From Fidelibacterota bacterium 408169 (lineage in GTDB: Bacteria; Fidelibacterota; Marinisomatia; Marinisomatales; TCS55), in assembly GCA_002256485.1 (NCBI GenBank), contig NNSG01000011.1:16060-80059 (forward strand): 64,000 nucleotides of DNA, given 5' to 3'. Numbering within the stretch: the stretch's first letter is position 1; each line of letters opens with the position of its first letter. Shown in pieces: positions 18,739 through 26,335 of the stretch. The translations under genes were made by a program, and so were the position numbers. A model generated the notes under the pieces. The model ran no database searches. It was not told the DNA's origin and saw nothing but the letters and a program-made list of their open reading frames with translations.

Positions 18739-20909
18739 TGAAATTAATTTACACCACAATGTTACTTTCGTTTGTTCTAGGACAGGAATTAACTGTTCCC
18801 GGATATGAATGCAACGACTGTCATGGCACTGGAAGTTGGGATGTAATTGAGTTAAGTAATTTTTCTCATGTAAATACCAATTTTCAATTGGAAGGTGCTC
18901 ATGGGATAGCAAATTGTACTGACTGTCATAATGGTAGCACTATTGGAGAAAAACATGATTTCAATAATGTAGACTCCGATTGCAATTCGTGTCATTTGGA
19001 TATTCATCAAACCAATCTTGGGAATGAATGTTCTCGTTGTCACAGTTCAATGACATGGATTGTTCAACAGCAGTTGTTTAATCATGAAGAAACACAATTT
19101 CCTCTTTTGGGTGGCCATCGAAATGTTGATTGTAATGGATGCCATGAGGATTTGACCAATATAGACGTAACTCCCACAGATTGTTTTAGCTGTCATCATA
19201 TTCAATATAAAACAGCTCAAAATCCATCTCATTATTTTTCCGGGATAAGTACGGATTGTAAGGAATGTCATGGAATTGATCAGACTGCGTGGGTGCCGTC
19301 TTCGTTTGATCATAATATCCAAACCACTTATGAATTAACCGGTGCTCATTTTGGGGCAGAATGTGCCGGATGTCACGTTGGTGAATTTTTAGGGACACCG
19401 AATGATTGTTGGTCCTGTCATGAGCAGGAATACTCAGAAACCGGATCAGGTCAATTTCCTGACGCGCCTAATCATGTTGAAAATTTCTACAGCCAATCGT
19501 GTGAAGTGTGTCATTCAACTATTGAATGGAAAGGGGGAGCAATCAATCATGATTTGACAGAATTCCCATTAACAGGAAACCATCAAACAGCAGATTGCGC
19601 ACAATGCCATATTAATAATAATTATGATTTACCATTAGAGTGTACCGATTGTCATTCACCATCAGGATTGGCGGTAACAGATTATACAACTGCTGAATAT
19701 GATCATGTGTCGCACAATATTGCTGATTTTTGTGAGTCATGTCATGAAACTGCATCGTGGGATCAATTAATTTTTTCTCATTCAACATTCAGCAATGAAT
19801 CATGTGTTTTTTGTCATTCACCTGAATATGAATCAGACATTGAACCACCTCATGCTAATGGAAATATCAGTAACGATTGCCAAATGTGTCATTCAACCGA
19901 AGATTGGGATGATGGCTCATTTACTCATTCTGATCAGCAAACAGAATTTGTACTCCATGGCTTACACATTCCCGTGGATTGTGAAAGTTGTCATGTGAAT
20001 AATGTGTACAACGGTCTGTCAGTCAATTGTGAAAGTTCAGGATGTCATTTATCCACTTTTGAAAGTACAACGGATCCAAATCATACAGATTATGGATATC
20101 CGGCTGAATATTGTGAAGAATGCCATAATGCAAATGGCTGGGAACCGATCATTTTTAGCCACCAATTGTCTTTGGCGTGCATGACGTGCCATATGCCGGA
20201 TTATAACCAAGCCGATGATCCTGTTCATGATGAAGCATCCGGTTTTTCCACAACATGCGAAGACTGCCATACATCAACAGATACTTGGGAGGGAGCTGCA
20301 TTTTCTCACACGGGAGTAATCGATGGTTGTGCAGACTGCCACATGGACGATTTTTACGAAGATCATAATGATGGAGATCCTACCAATTGTGAAGCATGTC
20401 ATTCGACGGAAGATTGGGGAGATGTATTTTTTGACCACGAAGGCGTCGACGACGGTTGTGTGGACTGCCATATGGACGATTATAACGATTCCGATGATCC
20501 TGATCATGAATCGTGGGGTTACCCGACCGATTGCGAAGAGTGTCATGTTTCCACAACCGATTGGTCTGATGCTAGTTTCAGCCATTCATTTCCCATTTCA
20601 CCTAATGAACATCAGGATGAAACAACGGAAATATGTGCATCCTGCCATCCGGATGGAAATGCAGATACGTTTACCTGTTTTGGTGCAGGATGTCATACAG
20701 AATCAGATATGAATAATGAACATTGCGAAGACGGTCCCAATGATTGCGAATCCTGCAATGGATTAACCTATCCATCTTCCGGTGTATCATCAGATGATTG
20801 TGTTGCATGCCATCCAAATGGCGATGAAGATGATTGTGATGGCGGCGATAGATTATTGATTAAAGATAAAAAAAATGATTGGAGAAATATTTTTCTTCCA
20901 AATCAATAA
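18738..20909 (+). CDS. 25-haem c-type cytochrome with two additional CX4CH sites
   Basis: 723 residues, signal peptide MKLIYTTMLLSFVLGQ. I count 25 CXXCH motifs plus two expanded ones: CESSGCH at 20028-20048 and CFGAGCH at 20676-20696. One further site, CESCN near residue 675, lacks the His. The same F-x-H...LxGxH...CXXCH unit as in the previous protein occurs about five times in the first 420 residues. The last third is strikingly acidic (DDFYEDHNDGDP, DDYNDSDDPDHE), which may bind calcium or metal at the outside. The protein is co-encoded with the 17-haem and third cytochromes and is the best candidate for an extracellular terminal reductase. Confidence 0.88.
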   Translation: MKLIYTTMLLSFVLGQELTVPGYECNDCHGTGSWDVIELSNFSHVNTNFQLEGAHGIANCTDCHNGSTIGEKHDFNNVDSDCNSCHLDIHQTNLGNECSRCHSSMTWIVQQQLFNHEETQFPLLGGHRNVDCNGCHEDLTNIDVTPTDCFSCHHIQYKTAQNPSHYFSGISTDCKECHGIDQTAWVPSSFDHNIQTTYELTGAHFGAECAGCHVGEFLGTPNDCWSCHEQEYSETGSGQFPDAPNHVENFYSQSCEVCHSTIEWKGGAINHDLTEFPLTGNHQTADCAQCHINNNYDLPLECTDCHSPSGLAVTDYTTAEYDHVSHNIADFCESCHETASWDQLIFSHSTFSNESCVFCHSPEYESDIEPPHANGNISNDCQMCHSTEDWDDGSFTHSDQQTEFVLHGLHIPVDCESCHVNNVYNGLSVNCESSGCHLSTFESTTDPNHTDYGYPAEYCEECHNANGWEPIIFSHQLSLACMTCHMPDYNQADDPVHDEASGFSTTCEDCHTSTDTWEGAAFSHTGVIDGCADCHMDDFYEDHNDGDPTNCEACHSTEDWGDVFFDHEGVDDGCVDCHMDDYNDSDDPDHESWGYPTDCEECHVSTTDWSDASFSHSFPISPNEHQDETTEICASCHPDGNADTFTCFGAGCHTESDMNNEHCEDGPNDCESCNGLTYPSSGVSSDDCVACHPNGDEDDCDGGDRLLIKDKKNDWRNIFLPNQ

Positions 20910-20911
20910 CA

Positions 20912-21718
20912 ATGATTTCTTACAGGATAATACTGATGTTGATGCTTACAAACCAGAATCCCATGGATGATCTGAAAATACCCTGTTCGGATTGCCACCA
21001 TCCGGATGGCTGGCTTCCCTTGAGAGCTGGCATGAAATTTGAGCATGATAACACAGCATTTCCATTATTAGGCAATCATAATTTTGCTGATTGTGTCCAA
21101 TGTCATTTTGGATCAACAACTGCTGAAAAGCATAATTTTAAACAATCATCATCTGATTGTTATGCCTGTCATTTTGATATTCACCAAACATCCTTTGGAC
21201 AAGAATGCGAAGAATGCCATACCACATTTTCCTGGGATTTAACTCAACATACATTTGATCATGATTTTACTTTGTTTCCTTTGATAGGAGCACACAGACA
21301 AATTGAATGCAGTGCGTGTCATAATAAACCATTATCAGTTATAAAAAATGATTTATCGTTTACATGTTCAGCGTGTCATTATGATGTATTCATTGCAGCT
21401 AAAGAAAATGGTCACTCAGATAATGAAGATTGCATTATTTGTCATAATACACGTGTTTGGGTGCCATCAGATATGAGTAATCATGATCGCATGTTTCCCA
21501 TCTATTCCGGAGAACATGCTGGAGAATGGTCATCGTGCGAAGCCGAATGTCATATCAATCCCAGCGATTATTCAGATTTTTCCTGCGGATTAAATGGAGT
21601 GTGTCATGAACATGATAAAAGTGATATGGATGATGAACATGAAGGAGAAACAAGTGGGTATGTATATGAAAGCCAGTCTTGTTTTCAATGCCATCCAAGA
21701 GGAAGTGAAGATGATTAA
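20912..21718 (+). CDS. Multihaem c-type cytochrome, 8 CXXCH plus two expanded motifs
   Basis: 268 residues from the ATG at 20912, two bases after the preceding stop. An upstream in-frame ATG at 20879 lies inside the previous gene and would spoil the signal peptide (ISYRIILMLML). I count eight CXXCH motifs, then CEAECH (CX3CH, 21536-21553) and CGLNGVCH (CX5CH, 21584-21607). The N-terminal part (EHDNTAFPLLGNH followed by CVQCH, DIHQTSFGQECEECH) closely parallels the start of the 25-haem protein, so the two share ancestry by duplication. Its last bases overlap the barrel gene by eight, which suggests coupled translation and a direct partnership. Confidence 0.87.
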   Translation: MISYRIILMLMLTNQNPMDDLKIPCSDCHHPDGWLPLRAGMKFEHDNTAFPLLGNHNFADCVQCHFGSTTAEKHNFKQSSSDCYACHFDIHQTSFGQECEECHTTFSWDLTQHTFDHDFTLFPLIGAHRQIECSACHNKPLSVIKNDLSFTCSACHYDVFIAAKENGHSDNEDCIICHNTRVWVPSDMSNHDRMFPIYSGEHAGEWSSCEAECHINPSDYSDFSCGLNGVCHEHDKSDMDDEHEGETSGYVYESQSCFQCHPRGSEDD

Positions 21719-23252
21719 AAAGATTATTTTAATAACAATATACCTTACAATGAGTTTTGCTCAAGAAAAATTGGGACTACAAGTTGAAGGTACTGTTACT
21801 TATATCACTATTGAAAATGTTTACTGTGATTTGGGTTCAGAGCAGGGAGTAGGATTGGGTGATACACTTAAAGTTTTGCGCCGTAATGATGAAATAGGAA
21901 TTTTAGTTGTACAAAGTACAGGTAGAAAATCGTCTGTAACAATTCCATTGGTTTCTGCAAATCTTTTTCAGTTAGGAGACAGAGTTTTATTTACCGCGAA
22001 AGAAAAGAAAACTGTTTCAGAAAACATAATTGAAGAGAAAAAAATTGAGGAACCCATCAAAAAGAAGAAAAGGACAAAACCATTATTTGATCAGGGTGGT
22101 TCAGTCTCGCTTCGTGGGAACTGGAATGAATACAGTGGAGGATCGCAACATCAACGCTTGCTGGGGAATTTAAATTATCGGTTGGGAATTGACTTACCCC
22201 TAAAAACCCAAATGTGGATTTATGGTCATAATAATTTTATGGAGAATTCATTTCGTTTGTATCAAATGCGATTGGAATTTGGAGACAAGAATGACCGGTT
22301 ATTTGGACAGGTTGGGCGTCTTTATGCATCTGAATTGGCCGGTATAGGTGCGGTGGATGGTGCTATGGTGTCAGTAGGGAAAAATCGTCGTAGTCGTGTA
22401 GGCGTTTTGGCAGGATATCAACCACGTTTTTTGAAAACAGAATTATCAACCCACGTATCAAAAATCGGAGTTTATTCTACTAACGAATGGAAACCTAATA
22501 AGCAGATTATCCGATTTAACATCGCTTTGGTGGGGCAATATACCCAAAACGCAATTGATCGAGAATTTCTCTATTTCAGATTCTATTGGAAAACGAAGTC
22601 AAATTATGAATTTAGCTGGTACGAAACAGTCGACATGTATAGAGATTCTACCATTTATGACAGATCACAAATTGAGCCAATTTCTTCCCAGATTTCTATT
22701 CGATACAGACTTGGGAAAATTTTAACACTCAATTCCCGTTTATCATCCAGAAGACAAATTGTTTATCGGCAAACAGGCACCATGATTGCGGATTCATTAT
22801 TTGTAGACGAATTACGTTCGGGCTGGTACAATGCGATCCAAATTCGCACAGAAGATTGGGGAACATTACGAATCAGCAGTAACCACCGTGTGCAGACAAA
22901 CAGTTCGGAGTTATCTCAAGTCTATTCCGGTAGTTATACTGCACCACGATTTAGAAATAACATTTACGTTCGGTTTTCCTCATCATACATTAAAAATATG
23001 CTCATTACCGGATTAAGAAACAGGGTCAGCATTTCAAAATCATTTAATGGTAAAGGTTCTATGTTTGCCGATTATGATCTATATGTTTACGGATTTGGGA
23101 ATCAATTGGCTGATTATAACAGGCATACACTATCCTTTGGTATGAACTATCGGTTAATGAAAAAAATAAGTACTAATTTATCTATGGACTTAAGTAAGGA
23201 TGGTGAATTCAATTCCATTTATTCTTATTTTGGTTTCTCATACAGATTATAA
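21711..23252 (+). CDS. Predicted outer-membrane barrel closing the multihaem operon
   Basis: 513 residues from the ATG at 21711 (MIKKIILITIYLTMSFAQ signal peptide). A longer frame extends upstream to 21594, but that part lies inside the cytochrome gene. Residues ~20-85 form a small beta domain (GTVTYITIENVYCDLG, GVGLGDTLKVLRR, QLGDRVLF). A charged KKKKRTKP linker follows, then ~380 residues of alternating strands rich in Arg/Tyr/Asn ending in YSYFGFSYRL, an outer-membrane barrel terminus. Its position fits the porin partner of a porin-cytochrome conduit. It shows no obvious MtrB signature and is shorter than MtrB, so that role is inferred from context. A terminator follows immediately. Confidence 0.68.
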   Translation: MIKKIILITIYLTMSFAQEKLGLQVEGTVTYITIENVYCDLGSEQGVGLGDTLKVLRRNDEIGILVVQSTGRKSSVTIPLVSANLFQLGDRVLFTAKEKKTVSENIIEEKKIEEPIKKKKRTKPLFDQGGSVSLRGNWNEYSGGSQHQRLLGNLNYRLGIDLPLKTQMWIYGHNNFMENSFRLYQMRLEFGDKNDRLFGQVGRLYASELAGIGAVDGAMVSVGKNRRSRVGVLAGYQPRFLKTELSTHVSKIGVYSTNEWKPNKQIIRFNIALVGQYTQNAIDREFLYFRFYWKTKSNYEFSWYETVDMYRDSTIYDRSQIEPISSQISIRYRLGKILTLNSRLSSRRQIVYRQTGTMIADSLFVDELRSGWYNAIQIRTEDWGTLRISSNHRVQTNSSELSQVYSGSYTAPRFRNNIYVRFSSSYIKNMLITGLRNRVSISKSFNGKGSMFADYDLYVYGFGNQLADYNRHTLSFGMNYRLMKKISTNLSMDLSKDGEFNSIYSYFGFSYRL

Positions 23253-23276
23253 AAAACCCCTCTTTCGAGGGGTTTT
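23253..23276. terminator. Bidirectional intrinsic terminator between cytochrome operon and tRNA-Glu
   Basis: AAAACCCCTC-TTTC-GAGGGGTTTT is a perfect 10-bp hairpin with a four-base loop. It is flanked by A- and T-rich tracts, starts right after the barrel stop codon and works for both strands: it ends the redox operon and the opposing bolA-grxD-tRNA-Glu unit. Confidence 0.9.
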
Positions 23277-23282
23277 ATTTTG

Positions 23283-23354
23283 TAGCCCGTAGGAGAATCG
23301 AACTCCTGTTGCCAGGATGAAAACCTGGAGTCCTAACCACTAGACGAACGGGCC
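23283..23354 (-). tRNA. tRNA-Glu (UUC)
   Basis: The reverse complement folds as a cloverleaf: acceptor GGCCCGT / ACGGGCT, D arm with TAGTGGTTAGGAC, anticodon stem CCAGG/CCTGG enclosing loop TTTTCAT (anticodon TTC, glutamate), and T arm with GTTCGATTC. The 3' CCA is not encoded. It lies downstream of grxD in the same direction. Confidence 0.95.
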
Positions 23355-23414
23355 GTGATTTCTTGTAAATAAGGGCCGCAAATTTATATTTATTAATTCG
23401 TCAGAACAAAAATT

Positions 23415-23738
23415 TTATTCAGTTTTTTCTCCTGCATTATCAAATATATCCAATAGTTCACCTTTTTCATGGAGTTCTATGGTAATATCTGCTCCGCCAA
23501 TCAGCTCACTGTTTACAAATAATTGGGGAATTGTAGGCCAGTTAGAATATTCAGACAGTTTTACTCTTATTTCAGGATCAGTCAGTACATTTGTTGATTT
23601 ATATTCAACTCCGTAATGATTCAAAACCTGAACGACTGAATTGGAAAATCCGCACATGGGCATTTCCGGTGTTCCCTTCATATAGAGCATGATAGAATTC
23701 GTTTTAATATCGTTAATTATTTGTTCTTTTAATTCCAT
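23415..23738 (-). CDS. grxD: Monothiol glutaredoxin, Grx4/GrxD type
   Basis: 107 residues. The CGFS active site (MCGFSNSVVQVLNHYGV) is diagnostic of monothiol glutaredoxins that carry 2Fe-2S clusters, with the glutathione-site blocks WPTIPQLFVNSELIGGAD and the conserved N-terminal Lys in MLYMKGTPEMP. These proteins deliver or store Fe-S clusters and pair with BolA proteins. Here a bolA gene is directly upstream (49-base gap, with an AGAGGAA ribosome site before this start), which supports a functional Grx-BolA module serving the many Fe-S proteins nearby. Confidence 0.95.
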   Translation of the reverse strand: MELKEQIINDIKTNSIMLYMKGTPEMPMCGFSNSVVQVLNHYGVEYKSTNVLTDPEIRVKLSEYSNWPTIPQLFVNSELIGGADITIELHEKGELLDIFDNAGEKTE

Positions 23739-23787
23739 TTTTATTCCTCTTTGAGATAGACGACAGTCGAAAAACGATAGCCGAAAG

Positions 23788-24036
23788 TTATGATATTGTA
23801 TTTTTCCATTGTTCTTTGGTTAATGTTTTCAATTGCATTGCATGAATTTCATTTGTCATGAAACTGCCCAAGGCTTTGTAAACAAGCTGATGTTGCTGCA
23901 CCATAGATTTTCCATCAAACGAATCACTAATGACAATAGCGCTAAAATGATCATTTGTCCCTGTGGTGTCGATGACTTCCACATAGGCATCAGGAATTTC
24001 GTTTAATATTAAATCTTTTACTTTTTCAGAATCCAT
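23788..24036 (-). CDS. bolA: BolA-family protein
   Basis: 82 residues starting at the ATG at 24036 (MDSEKVKDLI). The frame extends upstream to 24087, but the added residues (hydrophobic, with Trp) do not match the family. The BolA fold is indicated by PDAYVEVIDTTGTNDHFSAIVIS, the RHRxVY-equivalent QQHQLVYKAL and IHAMQLKTL. The His in the C-terminal helix region and in TNDHF are typical cluster ligands with monothiol glutaredoxin. It is the first gene of the minus-strand bolA-grxD-tRNA-Glu set and diverges from xthA. Confidence 0.9.
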   Translation of the reverse strand: MDSEKVKDLILNEIPDAYVEVIDTTGTNDHFSAIVISDSFDGKSMVQQHQLVYKALGSFMTNEIHAMQLKTLTKEQWKNTIS

Positions 24037-24127
24037 AATCAAATGAGATGATTGCCAAACCAAGTACCATATGAAATTAGGAATCATTTTGCATAATGTC
24101 CGAACATTGTTATAACCTCATACCCTT

Positions 24128-24892
24128 ATGAAATTGATTTCATGGAATGTTAACGGCGTCAGGGCCGTGAATAAAAAAGGATTCCTTAAATGGTTGCAAG
24201 ACGCCGATCCTGATATCCTCTGTCTGCAGGAGACAAAAGCTCATGTGGAACAGTTACCCGGTGAATTATTGGAAGGTCATGGCTACCATACGTATTGGCA
24301 TTCCGGTGAAAAAAGAGGATATAGCGGTGTGGCAACATATTGTAAGGCTGAAGCACTGTATGTACAAGAAGGGTTGGGAATTGATATTTTTGATCGAGAG
24401 GGACGTGTACTTATAACTGAACATCCAAACTTTTTACTCTATAATATTTATTTCCCTAACGGTCAGCGTGATCAGGAACGTCTGCAATATAAATTAGATT
24501 TTTATGATGCACTTTTGCCTATAATCAATGAACAAGTAGAATCCGGAAATAACGTTATAGTTACAGGTGATTGGAATACAGCTCATCATCCAATCGACTT
24601 GGCACGACCAAAAGATAATATAAAAAATAGCGGATTTATGCCCATCGAACGAGAGCGGTTGGATTCGTATGAAGAAAATGGTTGGGTGGATACTTTTCGC
24701 CTTTTTCATCCCGAAGGAGATCGGTATTCATGGTGGACATATCGCTTTGGAGCACGAACCAGAAACGTAGGTTGGCGTATCGATTATTTCTTTGTAAATG
24801 AAGGATTTACTGACCAAGTTCTGGATGGAGATATTCATCATGAAATCATGGGCTCTGACCATTGCCCAATATCATTAGAGGTGGAAGATTGA
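24128..24892 (+). CDS. xthA: Exodeoxyribonuclease III
   Basis: 254 residues. Typical ExoIII/AP endonuclease landmarks are visible: LISWNVNGVRAV at the start (metal-site Asn), CLQETKAH (catalytic Glu), GDWNTAHHPIDLARPKDN, WWTYRFGARTRNVGWRIDYFF and the final GSDHCPISLEVE (catalytic Asp-His). It removes AP sites and 3'-blocking groups during base excision repair in the cytoplasm. Its stop overlaps the TTG start of the AMP nucleosidase, so the two are co-transcribed even though their roles differ. Confidence 0.95.
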   Translation: MKLISWNVNGVRAVNKKGFLKWLQDADPDILCLQETKAHVEQLPGELLEGHGYHTYWHSGEKRGYSGVATYCKAEALYVQEGLGIDIFDREGRVLITEHPNFLLYNIYFPNGQRDQERLQYKLDFYDALLPIINEQVESGNNVIVTGDWNTAHHPIDLARPKDNIKNSGFMPIERERLDSYEENGWVDTFRLFHPEGDRYSWWTYRFGARTRNVGWRIDYFFVNEGFTDQVLDGDIHHEIMGSDHCPISLEVED

Positions 24893-25662
24893 AAACAAAA
24901 GCAGATATAGTTAAAAATTGGATTAAGCGTTACACCGGTACACCACCCGAAAACTTTGGTGATTGGATATTGCTGACAAATTTTCAGAATTATGTGGAAA
25001 AGTTCGCCGAAAGATTTAATGTGGAAGTAAATGGTCTGGGTGGCCCCATGACATCTGCTACTAACAAGGATGGATTAAGTATTATTAATTTTGGTATCGG
25101 CAGTGCAAATGCGGCGACAATCATGGACTTACTTTCAGCCATTAATCCAAAAGGTGTTTTGTTTCTTGGGAAGTGTGGCGGATTAAAGCATTCTACGGAA
25201 ATTGGCCATTTTATTCTCCCCAGTGCTGCCATTCGCGGTGAAGGTACAGGCAATGATTATTTTCCTAAAGAAGTACCCGCATTACCTTCATTTAAAATTC
25301 ATAAATATGTTTCAGATAAATTATATGAAAAGGATTTAGAATATCGTACAGGTGTTATTTATACAACCAATCGCCGAGTGTGGGAATATGATGAAGATTT
25401 TAAGGAATATTTGAAAAAAGTACGTGTCATCGGAATTGATATGGAAACTGCTACCATTTTTGTTGTTGGCTTTGCCAACGGAATAGAACGGGGAGCACTG
25501 CTTCTTGTATCAGATACTCCTATGACACCTGAAGGAATAAAAACATCTGAATCAGATTCAAAAGTCACACAAAAATTTGTTGATCTACATTTAGATATTG
25601 GAATTGACGCCATGAGCCATATCGGTAATGAAGGTGAGCAGATTAAACATTTTAAATATTAA
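24889..25662 (+). CDS. AMP nucleosidase, Bacteroidota type
   Basis: 257 residues if translation begins at the TTG at 24889. This start has GAGGTGG eight bases upstream, overlaps the xthA stop (TTGA) and begins KTKADIVKNW, as in family members; the ATG at 24862 would add nine unrelated residues. The nucleoside phosphorylase-like fold is shown by NFGIGSANAATIMDLL, LFLGKCGGLKH, IRGEGTGNDYFP and the nucleoside-binding GIDMETATIF. It hydrolyses AMP to adenine and ribose 5-phosphate. It is followed after one base by a class B phosphatase gene, suggesting nucleotide salvage. Confidence 0.85.
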   Translation: MKTKADIVKNWIKRYTGTPPENFGDWILLTNFQNYVEKFAERFNVEVNGLGGPMTSATNKDGLSIINFGIGSANAATIMDLLSAINPKGVLFLGKCGGLKHSTEIGHFILPSAAIRGEGTGNDYFPKEVPALPSFKIHKYVSDKLYEKDLEYRTGVIYTTNRRVWEYDEDFKEYLKKVRVIGIDMETATIFVVGFANGIERGALLLVSDTPMTPEGIKTSESDSKVTQKFVDLHLDIGIDAMSHIGNEGEQIKHFKY

Positions 25663-25663
25663 T

Positions 25664-26335
25664 ATGAAAAAGAAACTATTTACTCTTTTATTGACAATTG
25701 TTCTGGTTTTTCCTCAAACGGGAAAATTGAAAGTGGGATTTGATATTGATGATACAGTTCTTTTTTCAGAACCTATGTTTCAGTATCATATTAAACAGAA
25801 AGGGTTACCCATTGATTTTGGTTGGATCAATTCAAATGACAAGGATTTTTCCATTCCCATTTCACCCACCATTGAACTCATTCATTATTTCAGAGCGAAT
25901 GGACATGAAGTATATTATATTACAGCACGCCCGGGTGAAAATGGTGATATTTTAGCACACTATCTCACAGAAGTTCTTGGTTACAAAATTCGTAAAAATA
26001 CAGATTTGTATTTTATGCCCAAGGATACACTTGAAGGGGTAAAATATACATCCAAACACAGAAAAATGAATGAACTTGGACTGGACCTGTTTTATGGGGA
26101 TTCAGATACGGATATTATTGCTGCTTTGAAAGCCGGAATTCATCCTGTACGTGTGGTACGTCATTACAAATCCATTGAACAATACGGGGCTAATTATTTT
26201 GGTAATACTCAAAAAGGTGATGTAAAAAAAGCACCATTTGATTCAAATAATCTAAATACATTTTACAGTAAATCAGTTGGCATTTTCGGCGAATCCATTT
26301 ATCCCATTATTTGGACAGGTCCTGGTGAAGAATAA
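25664..26335 (+). CDS. Class B acid phosphatase-like HAD hydrolase, exported
   Basis: 223 residues from the ATG at 25664, directly after the AMP nucleosidase stop. The signal peptide KKKLFTLLLTIVLVFPQ precedes GFDIDDTVLFSEP, the HAD nucleophile motif in the form typical of AphA-like class B phosphatases (DxDDTVLFS). VYYITARPGE is motif II, KHRKMNELGLDLFYGDSDTD motif III/IV, and HPVRVVRHYKS the C-terminal signature. The enzyme is expected to dephosphorylate nucleotides in the periplasm. The 3' end overlaps the following porin gene by 11 bases. Confidence 0.87.
   Translation: MKKKLFTLLLTIVLVFPQTGKLKVGFDIDDTVLFSEPMFQYHIKQKGLPIDFGWINSNDKDFSIPISPTIELIHYFRANGHEVYYITARPGENGDILAHYLTEVLGYKIRKNTDLYFMPKDTLEGVKYTSKHRKMNELGLDLFYGDSDTDIIAALKAGIHPVRVVRHYKSIEQYGANYFGNTQKGDVKKAPFDSNNLNTFYSKSVGIFGESIYPIIWTGPGEE

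Noticed and set aside
17400..21700. Dense recurrent TGCCAT/TGTCAT motifs suggesting a DNA repeat array
   Set aside because: They are the codons for CXXCH haem sites in three coding frames, not a DNA-level repeat.
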